Made by a program: the position numbers and the translations under genes. From positions 1 to 64,000 of the forward strand of contig NZ_LQOW01000016.1 in assembly GCF_002102185.1 (NCBI RefSeq): 64,000 nt of DNA, written 5' to 3'. This DNA comes from Mycobacterium fragae (lineage in GTDB: Bacteria; Actinomycetota; Actinomycetes; Mycobacteriales; Mycobacteriaceae). The notes beneath the pieces were generated by a model, which saw nothing but the letters and a program-made list of their open reading frames with translations, did no database searches and was not told where the DNA came from. Below are positions 45,345 to 54,935 of the stretch, in pieces (positions within the stretch are counted from its first letter, which is position 1; every line of letters starts with the position of its first letter).

Positions 45345-46798
45345 CGACGCACCGCCGGCATGCCCAGGCCCACACCGGGCGGGGCGTCGTCATGAGCGTC
45401 ACCGGCGCGGGTACGGCGGTGGGTCAGCAGGTCGCTGTCCGCGATCAGATGATGCGGTGCGGCGCCGGTCACGGTCGTGGTGACGACGTCACCCGGACGG
45501 ATCTGCAGCGCGCCCGGCGTGAAGTGCACCAACCGGCCGTCGCGTGCGCGTCCACTCATCCGTGCGGTGCGGCTGTCCTTGCGCCCTTCCCCGGTGGCGA
45601 CCAGCACCTCGACGATGCGCCCGATCTGAGTCCGGTTCTCCTCCAAGGAGATCTGCTCCTGCAGCGTCACCAGTCGTTCATAGCGTTCCTGCACGACCGC
45701 TTTGGGCAGCTGGCCGTCGAGCTCGGCGGCGGGGGTGCCGGGCCGCTTGGAGTACTGGAAGGTGAACGCACCCGAGAACCGGGCCCGCCGCACGACGTCC
45801 AGCGTGGCCGCAAAGTCCTCCTCGGTTTCGCCGGGGAAGCCGACGATCAGGTCGGTGGTGATCGCGGCGTGGGGCATGGCCGCGCGGACCCGGTCGATGA
45901 TGCCGAGGAAGCGCTCGGCGCGGTAAGACCGCCGCATCGCGCGCAACACGCGGTCCGACCCGGATTGCAACGGCATGTGCAAGGCCGGGCACACATTCGG
46001 TGTGGTGGCCATGGCGTCGATGACGTCGTCGGTGAACTCCGCGGGATGCGGCGACGTGAAACGCACCCGCTCCAGCCCGTCGATGCGTCCACACTCGACC
46101 AGCAGTTCAGCGAAGGCGCCGCGGTTGCGGGGCAACCGCGAATCAGCGAACGAGACCCCGTAGGCGTTGACGTTTTGGCCCAGCAGGGTGATTTCCAGCA
46201 CGCCATCGGCGACCAACGACCGCACCTCGGCCAGGATATCGGCGGGGCTGCGGTCGACTTCCTTGCCCCGCAGCGACGGCACGATGCAGAACGTGCAGCT
46301 GTTGTTGCACCCGACTGAGATGGAAACCCAAGCGGCATAGGCGGATTCGCGCGCAGCGGGCAGCGCTGACGGAAACTCCTGCAGAGCCTCGGCGATTTCC
46401 ACCTGGGCAACCCGGTTGTGCCGGGCCCGGTCGAGCAGCGTCGGCAACGATCCGATGTTGTGGGTGCCGAAGACCACGTCGACCCACGGCGCCTTGCGCA
46501 GCACCGTGTCTCGGTCCTTTTGCGCCAGGCAGCCGCCCACCGCGATCTGCATGTCGGGGTTGTTTCGCTTTCGCGGGGCCAGGTGACTGAGATTGCCGTA
46601 CAGCTTGTTGTCGGCGTTTTCCCGGACCGCGCAGGTGTTGAAGACCACCACGTCGGCGTCGGCGCCGTCGGGCGCCGCCCGGTAGCCCGCCGCTTCCAAC
46701 AGACCCGCCAACCGCTCCGAATCGTGGACGTTCATCTGGCATCCGTAGGTGCGGACCTGATAGGTCCGCCCCACATGTGGTGCCAGCGTCGAAGTCAC
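45341..46798 (-). CDS. miaB: tRNA-2-methylthio-N6-dimethylallyladenosine synthase MiaB
   Basis: Radical-SAM methylthiotransferase that adds a methylthio group to i6A37 made by MiaA; 485 residues. The N-terminal MTTase domain holds three cysteines for an auxiliary Fe-S cluster (Y-G-C-Q-M-N, F-N-T-C-A-V-R, G-G-C-L-A-Q). The radical-SAM motif is C-N-N-S-C-T-F-C, and a TRAM domain follows near 395-455. GTG 46798 starts V-T-S-T-L-A-P-H and has no competitor once the long open frame overlapping gluA is set aside. A short variable tail follows the TRAM domain. Confidence 0.93.
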   Translation of the reverse strand: MTSTLAPHVGRTYQVRTYGCQMNVHDSERLAGLLEAAGYRAAPDGADADVVVFNTCAVRENADNKLYGNLSHLAPRKRNNPDMQIAVGGCLAQKDRDTVLRKAPWVDVVFGTHNIGSLPTLLDRARHNRVAQVEIAEALQEFPSALPAARESAYAAWVSISVGCNNSCTFCIVPSLRGKEVDRSPADILAEVRSLVADGVLEITLLGQNVNAYGVSFADSRLPRNRGAFAELLVECGRIDGLERVRFTSPHPAEFTDDVIDAMATTPNVCPALHMPLQSGSDRVLRAMRRSYRAERFLGIIDRVRAAMPHAAITTDLIVGFPGETEEDFAATLDVVRRARFSGAFTFQYSKRPGTPAAELDGQLPKAVVQERYERLVTLQEQISLEENRTQIGRIVEVLVATGEGRKDSRTARMSGRARDGRLVHFTPGALQIRPGDVVTTTVTGAAPHHLIADSDLLTHRRTRAGDAHDDAPPGVGLGMPAVRR

Positions 46799-46880
46799 GG
46801 GGCCATGGTACGGCGATCGGGCGGTGCGCCGTTTGCCGGACTCCGGTACGGATCCGCCCTGCTGGGTAGGGTCACACCCC

Positions 46881-47630
46881 ATGAAGGCCACCGCGACGCC
46901 GATGATCTCGATGCGCGGGGTCAACAAGCATTTCGGCAGCCAGCACGTGCTCAAGGACATCAACTTCGACGTGGGCCGTGGCCAGGTGGTCGTGGTGGTG
47001 GGTCCGTCGGGATCGGGCAAATCGACGTTGTGCCGTGCGATCAACCGGCTGGAGACCGTCGACTCGGGCACCATCGCGATCGACGGCGAACAGCTGCCGG
47101 AGGAAGGGCGCGGCCTGGCACGGCTGCGCTCCGAAGTGGGCATGGTGTTCCAGTCGTTCAACCTGTTCGAACACAAGACGGTCCTGGAAAACGTGATGCT
47201 GGGGCCGATGAAGGTGCGCAAGATCCCCCGGCGGGAGGCGCGCGCGACGGCGATGGAGCTGCTGGAACGGGTCGGCGTCGCCGACCAGGCCGACAAGCAC
47301 CCCGCCCGGCTGTCCGGTGGCCAGCAGCAGCGGGTGGCGATCGCGCGCTCGCTGGCGATGAAGCCCAAGGTGATGCTGTTCGACGAGCCGACCAGCGCCC
47401 TGGATCCCGAGATGATCGCCGAGGTGCTCGCCGTGATGACGGCGCTGGCCGAAGACGGGATGACCATGTTGGTGGTGACCCACGAGATGGGTTTCGCCCG
47501 GCGCGCCGCCGACCGTGTCGCCTTCATGGCCGACGGGACGATCATTGAGGACGCGAAACCTGGCGACTTCTTCGAAAACCCGCAAACCGACCGCGCGAAA
47601 GACTTCCTCGGCAAAATCCTCAACCACTAG
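46881..47630 (+). CDS. gluA: Glutamate/glutamine ABC transporter ATP-binding protein GluA
   Basis: This 249-residue ATPase belongs to the polar amino-acid uptake (PAAT) class. It shows Walker [10 protein letters not shown] (about 41-49), Q-loop F-Q-S-F-N-L-F, signature [12 protein letters not shown], Walker B M-L-F-D-E-P, and H-loop V-T-H-E-M-G. It is the first of four genes in the order gluA-gluB-gluC-gluD known from corynebacterial glutamate uptake. ATG 46881 is 82 bases from the divergent miaB start. H37Rv lacks the operon here. Confidence 0.92.
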   Translation: MKATATPMISMRGVNKHFGSQHVLKDINFDVGRGQVVVVVGPSGSGKSTLCRAINRLETVDSGTIAIDGEQLPEEGRGLARLRSEVGMVFQSFNLFEHKTVLENVMLGPMKVRKIPRREARATAMELLERVGVADQADKHPARLSGGQQQRVAIARSLAMKPKVMLFDEPTSALDPEMIAEVLAVMTALAEDGMTMLVVTHEMGFARRAADRVAFMADGTIIEDAKPGDFFENPQTDRAKDFLGKILNH

Positions 47631-47653
47631 TCACAGCGGAAGGATTCGAAAAC

Positions 47654-48475
47654 ATGCCGTCGGCCCCGGTGTGCTTACGGGTGCGGTGGTTCGCCGCCAT
47701 CGGGTTGACCGGCGCGCTGACGATGTCGGTGGCGGCGTGCGGGGGCATGACCGCCGGGACCATCACGATCGGGGTGAAGTTCGACCAACCCGGTTTGGGG
47801 ATGAAGAATCCCGACGGAACGATGAGCGGATTCGACGTGGACGTCGCCCGCTACGTCGCGCAACAGCTCGGGTACACGGCCGCGAACGTCGTCTGGGTCG
47901 AGGCGCCGTCTGGGCAGCGGGAGGCGCTGATCCGCAACGGTCAGGTCAATTACGTCGTCGCGACCTATTCGATCACTGATGCCCGCAAGCAGAAGGTCGG
48001 TTTCGCCGGGCCGTATCTCGTCGCGGGACAGAGCTTGCTGGTGCGTGCCGACCAAACGGGCATCACCGGCCCGCAATCGTTGCAGCACAACAAGAAGTTG
48101 TGTTCGGTGGCGGGTTCCACACCGGCCCAGCGCATCAAGGACACTTATCCCGGCGTGCAGCTGCAGCGTTACGACACCTATTCGGCCTGCATCGAAGCAC
48201 TCAAAAACGGCGCAATCGACGCCGTGACCACTGACGATGTGATTCTGGCCGGCTACTCCGCGCAGAGTCCGGGCACCTTCAAGCTGGTCGGGAAGCCGTT
48301 CTCGAGGGAGGAGTACGGAATCGGATTGAAGAGAGAGAACCTCACGCTGCGCCACAAGATCGACGACGCGATCGAGAAAATGGAGCGCGACGGCTCCTGG
48401 CAGGCTGCGTTCGCGAAAAACCTTGGGGCGTCGGGCTATCCGACGCCAAAACCGCCGAAGGTCAACCGGTACTGA
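47654..48475 (+). CDS. gluB: Glutamate-binding lipoprotein GluB
   Basis: This 273-residue solute-binding protein has a signal peptide with the lipobox V-A-A-C (about residue 30), so it is anchored outside the membrane. The family 3 binding core is visible: G-F-D-V-D-V-A-R-Y-V, then Y-V-V-A-T-Y-S-I-T and D-A-V-T-T-D-D-V-I-L. Substrate choice (glutamate or glutamine) is inferred from the operon. ATG 47654 follows GGAAGGATTCGAAAAC. Confidence 0.9.
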   Translation: MPSAPVCLRVRWFAAIGLTGALTMSVAACGGMTAGTITIGVKFDQPGLGMKNPDGTMSGFDVDVARYVAQQLGYTAANVVWVEAPSGQREALIRNGQVNYVVATYSITDARKQKVGFAGPYLVAGQSLLVRADQTGITGPQSLQHNKKLCSVAGSTPAQRIKDTYPGVQLQRYDTYSACIEALKNGAIDAVTTDDVILAGYSAQSPGTFKLVGKPFSREEYGIGLKRENLTLRHKIDDAIEKMERDGSWQAAFAKNLGASGYPTPKPPKVNRY

Positions 48476-48500
48476 CCCGGCACATCGCGCGGAGCTCACG

Positions 48501-49181
48501 ATGGATGTCTTCAACCAGTACCGCGATCAGATCTTTGCGGCGTTCGAAGTCACCGTCGAGTTGACGCTGCTCGCCGGGCTCGGCGCGCTGATTCTCGGCA
48601 CGTTGCTGGCCGTCATGCGGCTCTCCCCGGTGCCGGCGCTGAGGTGGATCGGCACCGCGTACGTCAACCTGGTGCGCAACACCCCGCTGACGTTGATCAT
48701 CCTGTTCTGTTCGTTCGGGCTTTCGCAGACGCTAGGGCTGACGCTGGCCGACCCGCGTTCGCCGACGTCGATCGACGACAGCAATTTCCGGTTGGCAGTG
48801 CTTGGATTGGCCGTCTACACAGCGTCATTCGTGTGCGAGGCGCTTCGCTCCGGCGTCAACACCGTTCCGTTGGGCCAAGTGGAGGCGGCTCGCGCGCTGG
48901 GGTTGACGTTCGGACAGAATCTGCGAATCATCCTGTTGCCACAAGCCTTTCGCGCGGTGATCATCCCGCTGGGATCGGTGCTGATCGCCTTGACCAAGAA
49001 CACGACGATCGCTTCAGCAATTGGGGTCGGCGAGGCAGCGCTGCTGATGAAGTCGATGATCGAGAACACCGCGGCGCTGCTCACGGTTGGCGTCATCTTC
49101 GCAACCGGATTCGTCATCCTGACCCTGCCGCTGGGGCTGTTGTTCGGTTATCTGGGCCGGCGCTGGGCGGTGCCACGATGA
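48501..49181 (+). CDS. gluC: Glutamate ABC transporter permease GluC
   Basis: This 226-residue PAAT permease has five membrane helices and the EAA loop (A-A-R-A-L-G-L-T-F-G-Q-N-L-R-I-I-L-L-P-Q-A) that docks with the ATPase. ATG 48501 follows GGAGCTCACG and lies 25 bases after gluB. Its stop overlaps the gluD start as ATGA. Confidence 0.92.
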   Translation: MDVFNQYRDQIFAAFEVTVELTLLAGLGALILGTLLAVMRLSPVPALRWIGTAYVNLVRNTPLTLIILFCSFGLSQTLGLTLADPRSPTSIDDSNFRLAVLGLAVYTASFVCEALRSGVNTVPLGQVEAARALGLTFGQNLRIILLPQAFRAVIIPLGSVLIALTKNTTIASAIGVGEAALLMKSMIENTAALLTVGVIFATGFVILTLPLGLLFGYLGRRWAVPR

Positions 49182-50062
49182 GCAGCGCCTCGATGCTCTT
49201 CGACGCGCCCGGGCCCCGCGCGCGGGCCCGCAACCGGGCGATCTCCCTCGGCACCATTCTGGCGGCGGTGTTCGTGGGATGGGTGGTGTATTCGCGGCTT
49301 AACGCCAAGGGCCAGTTGGACGCCGACAAGTGGAGGCCGTTCCTGACGGCCAATCTGTGGAAGACCTACCTGCTGCCCGGTGTTCAGGGGACGTTGACCG
49401 CGGCGGCCTGGTCGATTGTGCTGGCGCTGGCGGCCGGCGTGGTCCTGGGAGTCGGCCGGCTGACCACGATTAGTGCGATCCGGTGGGTGTGCGCCGTACT
49501 GGTGGAATTCTTTCGCGCGGTCCCGGTGCTGATCATGATGATCTTCGCCTACTACGTCTATGCGCTTTATGCGGTAGTCCCGGCCCGGCAACTGGCACTT
49601 GCCGGCGTGGTCACCGGTTTGACGCTGTACAACGCCGCGGTGATCGCCGAAATCGTGCGCGCCGGCGTCCACGCCCTTCCCCGCGGGCAATCCGAAGCGG
49701 CGGCCGCGCTCGGCATGCGCTGGGGTCAGACGATGCGGGTGATCCTGCTACCGCAGGCCGTCACCGCGATGCTGCCGGTGCTGGTCTCGCAGCTAGTGGT
49801 GGTGTTGAAGGACACCGCCATCGGCTACCAGATCACATTCGTCGAGATGGTGCGCCAGGGCACTGTCGCGGGCGCGCAGTACAGCAACTTCGTGCCGGCG
49901 CTGATCGTCATCGCCGCGTTGATGATCGTGGTCAACATCGGTCTGTCAGGGTTGGCGTTCTCGATCGAGCAACGGCTGCGTCGCACCCGCCGCTCGCCGC
50001 TGGAGGCGGCAACCATCGAGCAGGAGGGCGCGCCCGGTGCGGCTGTGGCGCAAGCGCACTAA
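49178..50062 (+). CDS. gluD: Glutamate ABC transporter permease GluD
   Basis: The second PAAT permease has 294 residues, longer than GluC through an N-terminal cytoplasmic stretch with an extra helix (about 22-42) and a polar C-terminus. The EAA loop is [20 protein letters not shown]. It should form the channel together with GluC. Its stop overlaps the convergent recX by 4 bases. Confidence 0.92.
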   Translation: MSSASMLFDAPGPRARARNRAISLGTILAAVFVGWVVYSRLNAKGQLDADKWRPFLTANLWKTYLLPGVQGTLTAAAWSIVLALAAGVVLGVGRLTTISAIRWVCAVLVEFFRAVPVLIMMIFAYYVYALYAVVPARQLALAGVVTGLTLYNAAVIAEIVRAGVHALPRGQSEAAAALGMRWGQTMRVILLPQAVTAMLPVLVSQLVVVLKDTAIGYQITFVEMVRQGTVAGAQYSNFVPALIVIAALMIVVNIGLSGLAFSIEQRLRRTRRSPLEAATIEQEGAPGAAVAQAH

Positions 50063-50586
50063 ACGCGTCTGCGCTCCCGTTCGGCGGCCAGCTCGGTGTT
50101 GACCACGTCGTAGGCCATCGTCTGGTCGTACCCGCGGCGCGCCAGCATTGCCACCAGCCGGCGGCTGGCCCGGACGGCGTCGTTGTCGTTGCCCAGCGGC
50201 TCCCGCCGCAGCCTGGCCCGCACCAACTTCTCGGCGCGGCCGCGCTCGGCAGCCGGTTTGAGACCGGCGAGCACCTCGGTGATCACGTCATCGTCGACGC
50301 CCTTGGTGCGGAGCTCAGCGGCCAACGCGCGCTTGCCCTTTCCCGCGTTCACCCGCCGGGAGTGCACCCACTGTTCGGCGAAGCCGGCGTCGTCCACCAG
50401 CCCCACGTCGGCCAGCCGGTCCAACACCTGGGTTGCGACGTCGTCGGGATAGCCGCGCTTCGCCAGCTGACCGGCCAGCTCGGCGCGGGTGCGCGCCCTC
50501 GCGGTGAGCAAGCGCAGGCACAACGCCCGCGCCTGCTCTTCGCGAATCGACTCAGAAGTCGACGGGGGCGGGCAAGACGCTGTCAT
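50059..50586 (-). CDS. recX: RecA regulatory protein RecX
   Basis: This 175-residue all-helical protein is built from three-helix repeats ([37 protein letters not shown]). It binds RecA filaments and inhibits ATPase and strand exchange. The start overlaps the recA coding end by 35 bases, the same arrangement known in M. tuberculosis, so it is translated from the recA message. Confidence 0.92.
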   Translation of the reverse strand: MTASCPPPSTSESIREEQARALCLRLLTARARTRAELAGQLAKRGYPDDVATQVLDRLADVGLVDDAGFAEQWVHSRRVNAGKGKRALAAELRTKGVDDDVITEVLAGLKPAAERGRAEKLVRARLRREPLGNDNDAVRASRRLVAMLARRGYDQTMAYDVVNTELAAERERRRV

Positions 50587-51604
50587 CGGTCAAGTCGTCG
50601 GTCACCACCGCGCCGATGCCGAGCTTCTCCTTGATCTTCTTCTCGATCTCGTTGGCCACGTCGGTGTTCTCCAGCAAGAAGTTTCGGGCATTCTCCTTGC
50701 CCTGACCGAGCTGTTCGCCCTCGTAGGTGAACCAGGAGCCGGACTTGCGGATGAAGCCCTGCTCCACGCCCATGTCGATCAGCGAGCCTTCCTTACTGAT
50801 GCCCTTGCCATAGAGAATGTCGAACTCGGCCTGCTTGAAGGGCGGTGAGACCTTGTTCTTGACGACCTTGACCCGGGTACGGTTGCCCACCGCATCGGTG
50901 CCGTCCTTGAGTGTCTCAATTCGCCTGACGTCCAAGCGTACTGAAGAATAGAACTTCAAAGCCTTTCCGCCCGTTGTCGTTTCGGGCGAGCCGAACATCA
51001 CTCCGATCTTTTCGCGCAACTGGTTGATGAAGATCGCCGTGGTGCCCGAATTGTTCAATGCGCCAGTCATTTTCCGCAGCGCCTGGCTCATCAGCCGGGC
51101 CTGTAGTCCAACATGGCTGTCGCCCATCTCGCCTTCGATCTCGGCGCGTGGCACCAGCGCGGCCACCGAGTCGATGACCAGGATGTCCAGCGCGCCGGAG
51201 CGGATCAGCATGTCGGCGATCTCCAGCGCCTGCTCACCGGTGTCGGGTTGGGACACCAGCAGCGAATCGGTGTCCACGCCCAGCTTGTTGGCGTAGTCGG
51301 GGTCCAGCGCGTGCTCGGCGTCGATGAACGCCGCGATGCCGCCGGCGGCCTGGGCGTTGGCCACCGCGTGCAGGGCGACGGTGGTCTTACCCGAGGACTC
51401 CGGACCGTAGATCTCCACGATCCGGCCGCGCGGCAGGCCGCCGATGCCCAGGGCAACGTCCAGTGCGATCGACCCGGTCGGGATGACCGAGATCGGCTGG
51501 CGCACCTCGTCCCCGAGGCGCATCACCGAACCTTTGCCGTAACTCTTCTCGATCTGGGCCATCGCCAGTTCGAGGGCCTTCTCGCGGTCAGGGGCTTGCG
51601 TCAT
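50552..51604 (-). CDS. recA: Recombinase RecA (no intein)
   Basis: DNA-dependent ATPase for strand exchange and co-protease of LexA; 350 residues. Walker [10 protein letters not shown] (about 67-75), Walker [13 protein letters not shown], loop L2 ([14 protein letters not shown]), and an acidic C-terminus are present. The frame is uninterrupted, so the intein present in M. tuberculosis and M. leprae RecA is absent. Upstream lie a RecA-independent damage promoter and a LexA box. Confidence 0.97.
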   Translation of the reverse strand: MTQAPDREKALELAMAQIEKSYGKGSVMRLGDEVRQPISVIPTGSIALDVALGIGGLPRGRIVEIYGPESSGKTTVALHAVANAQAAGGIAAFIDAEHALDPDYANKLGVDTDSLLVSQPDTGEQALEIADMLIRSGALDILVIDSVAALVPRAEIEGEMGDSHVGLQARLMSQALRKMTGALNNSGTTAIFINQLREKIGVMFGSPETTTGGKALKFYSSVRLDVRRIETLKDGTDAVGNRTRVKVVKNKVSPPFKQAEFDILYGKGISKEGSLIDMGVEQGFIRKSGSWFTYEGEQLGQGKENARNFLLENTDVANEIEKKIKEKLGIGAVVTDDLTDDSVLPAPVDF

Positions 51605-51663
51605 GGTGCTACCTCTCGGTGTAGTCGGTGTTCTCCTCGACCGGTATCGGTCGGTTGGCCGCG

Positions 51664-51686
51664 ACGTTAGAGCAGCCCACCGACAA
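51664..51686 (-). promoter_or_regulatory. RecA-independent DNA-damage promoter of recA (PafBC-type motif)
   Basis: On the minus strand the bases read TTGTCGGTG, eight spacer bases, then TAACGT. This fully matches the published mycobacterial motif TTGTCRGTG-N8-TANNNT of LexA-independent damage promoters, which depend on PafBC. The implied start of transcription near 51657 leaves about 50 bases to the recA start. Confidence 0.8.
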
Positions 51687-51715
51687 GTCCGCGTCTGTCG
51701 AACGATCCCACAGTA

Positions 51716-51731
51716 ACGAACAGGTGTTCGA
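51716..51731 (-). promoter_or_regulatory. LexA (SOS) box upstream of recA
   Basis: On the minus strand the bases read TCGAAC-ACCT-GTTCGT, 11 of 12 matches to the SOS box. It lies about 110 bases upstream of recA and distal to the PafBC-type promoter, as in M. tuberculosis where the LexA-controlled P2 is the distal promoter. Confidence 0.82.
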
Positions 51732-51842
51732 AAGCAAGGAGGCGCGCCGAGTGTGCATCCACGGCGTCGACCCTGCGTCCAGGGCGGAATTTTTAGCCCA
51801 CAAGCGCCCCGGACGCAGTCTCGACCGGAGACACCGAGAGTC

Positions 51843-52037
51843 TCACCACTGTTCGCGGGGGACGTCGAAGTCGACGCACAGCGCCCGCCATACGTCGCGC
51901 GGGTCCACCCCGTCTTCGATCGCCTGTGCGGCGGTGCGCCCGTCGAACCCGCTCAGCACGTGATCGGCCAGCACCGAGGCGCCGTAGGTCGCGCCGAAGC
52001 GCATGGTCACCAGCTCGTGAAACTCCGTCAGCCGCAC
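51843..52037 (-). CDS. DUF3046 small protein (Rv2738c-like)
   Basis: This 64-residue protein of the DUF3046 family starts [10 protein letters not shown], continues [22 protein letters not shown], and ends in a Pro/Arg-poor acidic stretch with a terminal Trp. Nothing is known of its function; it is conserved next to recA across actinobacteria. GTG 52037 fits the family N-terminus; a longer frame to 52073 does not. Confidence 0.8.
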   Translation of the reverse strand: MRLTEFHELVTMRFGATYGASVLADHVLSGFDGRTAAQAIEDGVDPRDVWRALCVDFDVPREQW

Positions 52038-52048
52038 GGCATACAAAG

Positions 52049-53215
52049 CTACCTGGACAGCGCATCGTGACACACCTGGACCGGATCGGCGACGTCGGCA
52101 ATGCCATCCGCGGCGCGCCGGGCAGCCTCGCGGTAGCTCGGCGTCGACAGCACATCGTTGGCCGCACTAACCAGCGCGTCGGCAGTCAGCGGCCGAACCA
52201 GCCGCCCACTGCCCTGGCGGGCCACCCGGTTGGCGATCTCCCACTGGTCCCCGCCACCGGGAACCACCACCAGCGGCACCCCGGCCAGCAGTGTCTTGGC
52301 CACCATGCCGTGACCGCCGCCACAGATCACCAGCTCGGCCTGCTTCAGCAGTTCGTCTTGGCGTCCCAGCCCGACCACCGCCCACGGCGGCACCGTCAGG
52401 TCGGGACCGTTCAGCCGCGAAACCACCACCCGTGCTTCGGCGGGCAGTCCGGCGCCAGGCACCAGGCAGTCCAGCGCGGTCTGGGCCATCCCGCGTGTGC
52501 CGGTCAACGCCGTCGACGGCGCAACCACCACCACCGGACCGGACCCGGGCGGGATCGGCAGCACATGCTCGGTCGGCTCGAAGTGCAGCGGCCCCACCAG
52601 CACGGCTTCGGCGGGCCAGTCCGGACGCGGAACCTCCAGGGCGGGCAGCGTGGCGATCAGCCGCCGCAGCGGCCCGGGGTCGCGGGCCGGCAGACCGATA
52701 TCGACGCGGACCGCCGCGCGCTGCCGCAAACCCGCGCGCCACGACCGCGCGGTCAGCGCCCGCATCACTGCGTCACGGGTCCGGCCGACGATGCCGGTGC
52801 CGGGTGCCAGCCCGCTGCCCAACGGCGGCAGCCCCTTCGACGGCAGGTACAGCGGATGCGGGTTGAGCTCTATCCACGGGATTTCCAGAAGCTCGGCGGA
52901 CATCCCGCCGCAGGCCGTGATGACATCCGACACCACCAGATCCGGCGCCAGCTCCCGCAACTGCGGAAGGTTGAGCACGGCCATCCGCGCGGCGCGCTGG
53001 TGGATCTTGGCGCCGGCATCGCGATCGTCGTCCTCGGCGGTGGGGTCGAGCCCCGCCAGTTCCACGGCGTCGACTCCGGCGCCACGGGCGGCGTCGAGCC
53101 ATTCTGTGCCGGTCAGCAGGGTCGGCTTGTCGCCGGCTGCGATGAAGCGCTGGCACAGTGCGATGGCGGGAAACGAGTGCCCGGGATCCGGTCCGGCGAC
53201 CACCGCGACGCGCAT
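52049..53215 (-). CDS. UDP-glycosyltransferase-like protein (Rv2739c-like)
   Basis: This 388-residue GT-B fold glycosyltransferase is of the MGT/UGT type. The N-terminal acceptor domain starts R-V-A-V-V-A-G-P-D-P-G-H-S-F-P, and the C-terminal donor domain shows V-V-V-A-P-S-T-A-L-T-G and V-I-C-G-G-G-H-G-M-V-A-K-T-L (about 300-315), the nucleotide-sugar binding region. Acceptor and sugar are unknown. It has the length recalled for Rv2739c, and the DUF3046 gene follows after 11 bases. Confidence 0.85.
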   Translation of the reverse strand: MRVAVVAGPDPGHSFPAIALCQRFIAAGDKPTLLTGTEWLDAARGAGVDAVELAGLDPTAEDDDRDAGAKIHQRAARMAVLNLPQLRELAPDLVVSDVITACGGMSAELLEIPWIELNPHPLYLPSKGLPPLGSGLAPGTGIVGRTRDAVMRALTARSWRAGLRQRAAVRVDIGLPARDPGPLRRLIATLPALEVPRPDWPAEAVLVGPLHFEPTEHVLPIPPGSGPVVVVAPSTALTGTRGMAQTALDCLVPGAGLPAEARVVVSRLNGPDLTVPPWAVVGLGRQDELLKQAELVICGGGHGMVAKTLLAGVPLVVVPGGGDQWEIANRVARQGSGRLVRPLTADALVSAANDVLSTPSYREAARRAADGIADVADPVQVCHDALSR

Positions 53216-53254
53216 GCCTTACCCTCCCACAGGGCCACGGCTAGGCTGGCGACC

Positions 53255-53677
53255 ATGACCGAGCAGACTGCCGAGAGCACCCGAACGGTCGAGGTCTTCC
53301 TCAACGCGCTACAGGACGAGGACTTCGAAACCGCAAGCGCCGCATTGGCCGACGACCTGGTGTACCAGAACGTCGGATTGCCGACCATCTATGGCCGTGA
53401 TCGGGCGATGCGCCTGTTTCGCCGGATGGAGGGCCGCGCCGGATTCGAGGTGAAGATCCACCGGATCGCCGCCGACGGGTCCGCCGTCCTCACCGAACGC
53501 ACCGACGCGCTGATCTTCGGCCCGCTACGCCTGCAGTTCTGGGTCTGTGGCGTGTTCGAAGTGCGCGACGGGCGAATTACCCTGTGGCGGGACTACTTCG
53601 ACTTCTACGACATGCTCAAGGCGACGGCGCGTGGGCTGGCCGCGTTGGTAATCCCGTCGCTGCGGGCATCGTTCTAG
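53255..53677 (+). CDS. ephG: Epoxide hydrolase EphG (limonene-1,2-epoxide hydrolase fold)
   Basis: This 140-residue one-step epoxide hydrolase has the Asp-Arg-Asp catalytic system: Arg/Asp in R-T-D-A-L-I-F and the late Asp in I-T-L-W-R-D-Y-F-D. The M. tuberculosis homologue acts on lipophilic epoxides, including a cholesterol epoxide. ATG 53255 lies 39 bases from the divergent glycosyltransferase start. The next gene starts 8 bases after the stop and is probably co-transcribed. Confidence 0.88.
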   Translation: MTEQTAESTRTVEVFLNALQDEDFETASAALADDLVYQNVGLPTIYGRDRAMRLFRRMEGRAGFEVKIHRIAADGSAVLTERTDALIFGPLRLQFWVCGVFEVRDGRITLWRDYFDFYDMLKATARGLAALVIPSLRASF

Positions 53678-53685
53678 AGACGCCG

Positions 53686-54096
53686 ATGAGCGACACCCGG
53701 CCCAACGTCATCCAGTACATCCGCTATTGCTACGGGCACCGGCTGCCCGACTCGATGCGGGACTGGGTGCGCAACGACTTGGCCGGCAAGGGCGCGGCCG
53801 CGCGGATGATGGTCCGGGTCGCGGTTCCGGCGGTGCTGGTGCTCGCGCCGTTCTGGCTGATCCCGACGACGCTGGACGTCCATTTGAGCATGACGCTGCC
53901 GATCCTGATCCCGTTCGTGTACTTCTCGCACGCGCTCAACAAGGTGTGGCGCCGCCACATGCTGCGGGTACACGGCCTGGACCCGGATCTGGTCGACGAA
54001 CGCCGCCGCATACGCGACGCCGACATGCACCGACGCTATGCGGAACGCTACGGCCCCCGTCCCGACTCAGCCGAGTTCCGCAGCCACGACGTCTAA
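53686..54096 (+). CDS. DUF5313 membrane protein
   Basis: This 136-residue protein has two membrane helices (about 41-58 and 64-82) between a cytoplasmic N-terminus (Y-I-R-Y-C-Y-G-H-R-L-P-D-S-M-R-D-W-V) and an Arg-rich C-terminal helix (D-E-R-R-R-I-R-D-A-D-M-H-R-R-Y). This is the mycobacterial DUF5313 pattern; the function is unknown. It ends with a 4-base overlap into the convergent pspM, the place where H37Rv has pspN (Rv2742c). Confidence 0.75.
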   Translation: MSDTRPNVIQYIRYCYGHRLPDSMRDWVRNDLAGKGAAARMMVRVAVPAVLVLAPFWLIPTTLDVHLSMTLPILIPFVYFSHALNKVWRRHMLRVHGLDPDLVDERRRIRDADMHRRYAERYGPRPDSAEFRSHDV

Positions 54097-54911
54097 GCCC
54101 GCGGCAGCCCGCCGAGCTCGTCGAAAGCCTGCGCCCAACCGAGCAGGCGGTCCGTCGCATCGGTCAGCTCGTCGCGGTAGCGCTGCCGTGCCAGCTGGGA
54201 TGCCGGCCCTGGGCCCGGCGACTGACTGTTCGCTGCCGACACCAATTGCGCTGCGGCGGTGACCATTTCGTTGTACTGACGCACGCCGTTGGACAGCTGG
54301 GTGGTGAACGCGTTGATGGTGGGCACCAGATACGACCGTGATTCGCTGGTCGAGCGGACCGCCCGCTCCATCGACACCACCTCGGAGGCGGTTGCCGCCA
54401 TGGCCGCAGCGGTCTGGTTCGCCGCGGCGGTCAAGTCGCGAATCTCGTCGGCCGGCAACATGTTTCCCCGCTCCATGACCCCCAGCAGCGAGAAGAAGCC
54501 ACGCTCAGAAGCACCCAGCGCGTACATCGCCGGTCGCGCCGCCGAACCTGGTGGGGGCAGCCGACGGGCGTTGGCCGGCCGCTGCGGCGGCAGCGGCTCC
54601 GCGCGCAGCCAGCGATAGCGAAGCAGCAACAGCGTCGCCGGAATCGCCTGAATGACCGCGATCGCCCCGGTGAGCACCAAGAGCGAGACAAACCAGCCCC
54701 AGGCCGCCAGCAGCGCCGTGACCACTCCCCAGAACAGGCAACCGGCGCCGAATATCAGACCCCAGCGCAGCGCACGGCGGCGGCGGCGCAGCATTCGGGC
54801 CCGCGGATCCGTGGCGGCGCTGATCCTCTGTGCCACCGAGTCGGAAAACTCCAGAGCACGTTGCAGCAGCGACCGCCATTGACCCGTGACGTGACCCTGC
54901 CTCACCGCCAT
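54093..54911 (-). CDS. pspM: PspA membrane partner PspM (Rv2743c-like)
   Basis: This 272-residue protein has two membrane helices (about 49-67 and 71-98), a Pro/Arg-rich linker, and a helical C-terminal domain (A-A-A-N-Q-T-A-A-A-M-A-A-T-A-S-E-V). In M. tuberculosis Rv2743c binds PspA at the membrane and belongs to the envelope-preserving Psp system. It is the third gene after clgR and pspA, 24 bases behind pspA. The fourth gene, pspN, is missing from the operon here. Confidence 0.82.
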   Translation of the reverse strand: MAVRQGHVTGQWRSLLQRALEFSDSVAQRISAATDPRARMLRRRRRALRWGLIFGAGCLFWGVVTALLAAWGWFVSLLVLTGAIAVIQAIPATLLLLRYRWLRAEPLPPQRPANARRLPPPGSAARPAMYALGASERGFFSLLGVMERGNMLPADEIRDLTAAANQTAAAMAATASEVVSMERAVRSTSESRSYLVPTINAFTTQLSNGVRQYNEMVTAAAQLVSAANSQSPGPGPASQLARQRYRDELTDATDRLLGWAQAFDELGGLPRA

Positions 54912-54935
54912 TTCGCTTTCCCGTCTACTGGTGGC

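Noticed and set aside
45341..47623. 760-codon frame including miaB
   Set aside because: The upstream 275 codons are antisense to gluA and low in complexity. MiaB begins at GTG 46798.
51926..53677. 583-codon frame spanning the glycosyltransferase region
   Set aside because: Only the last 140 codons (ephG from 53255) are genuine. The rest is antisense to the glycosyltransferase.
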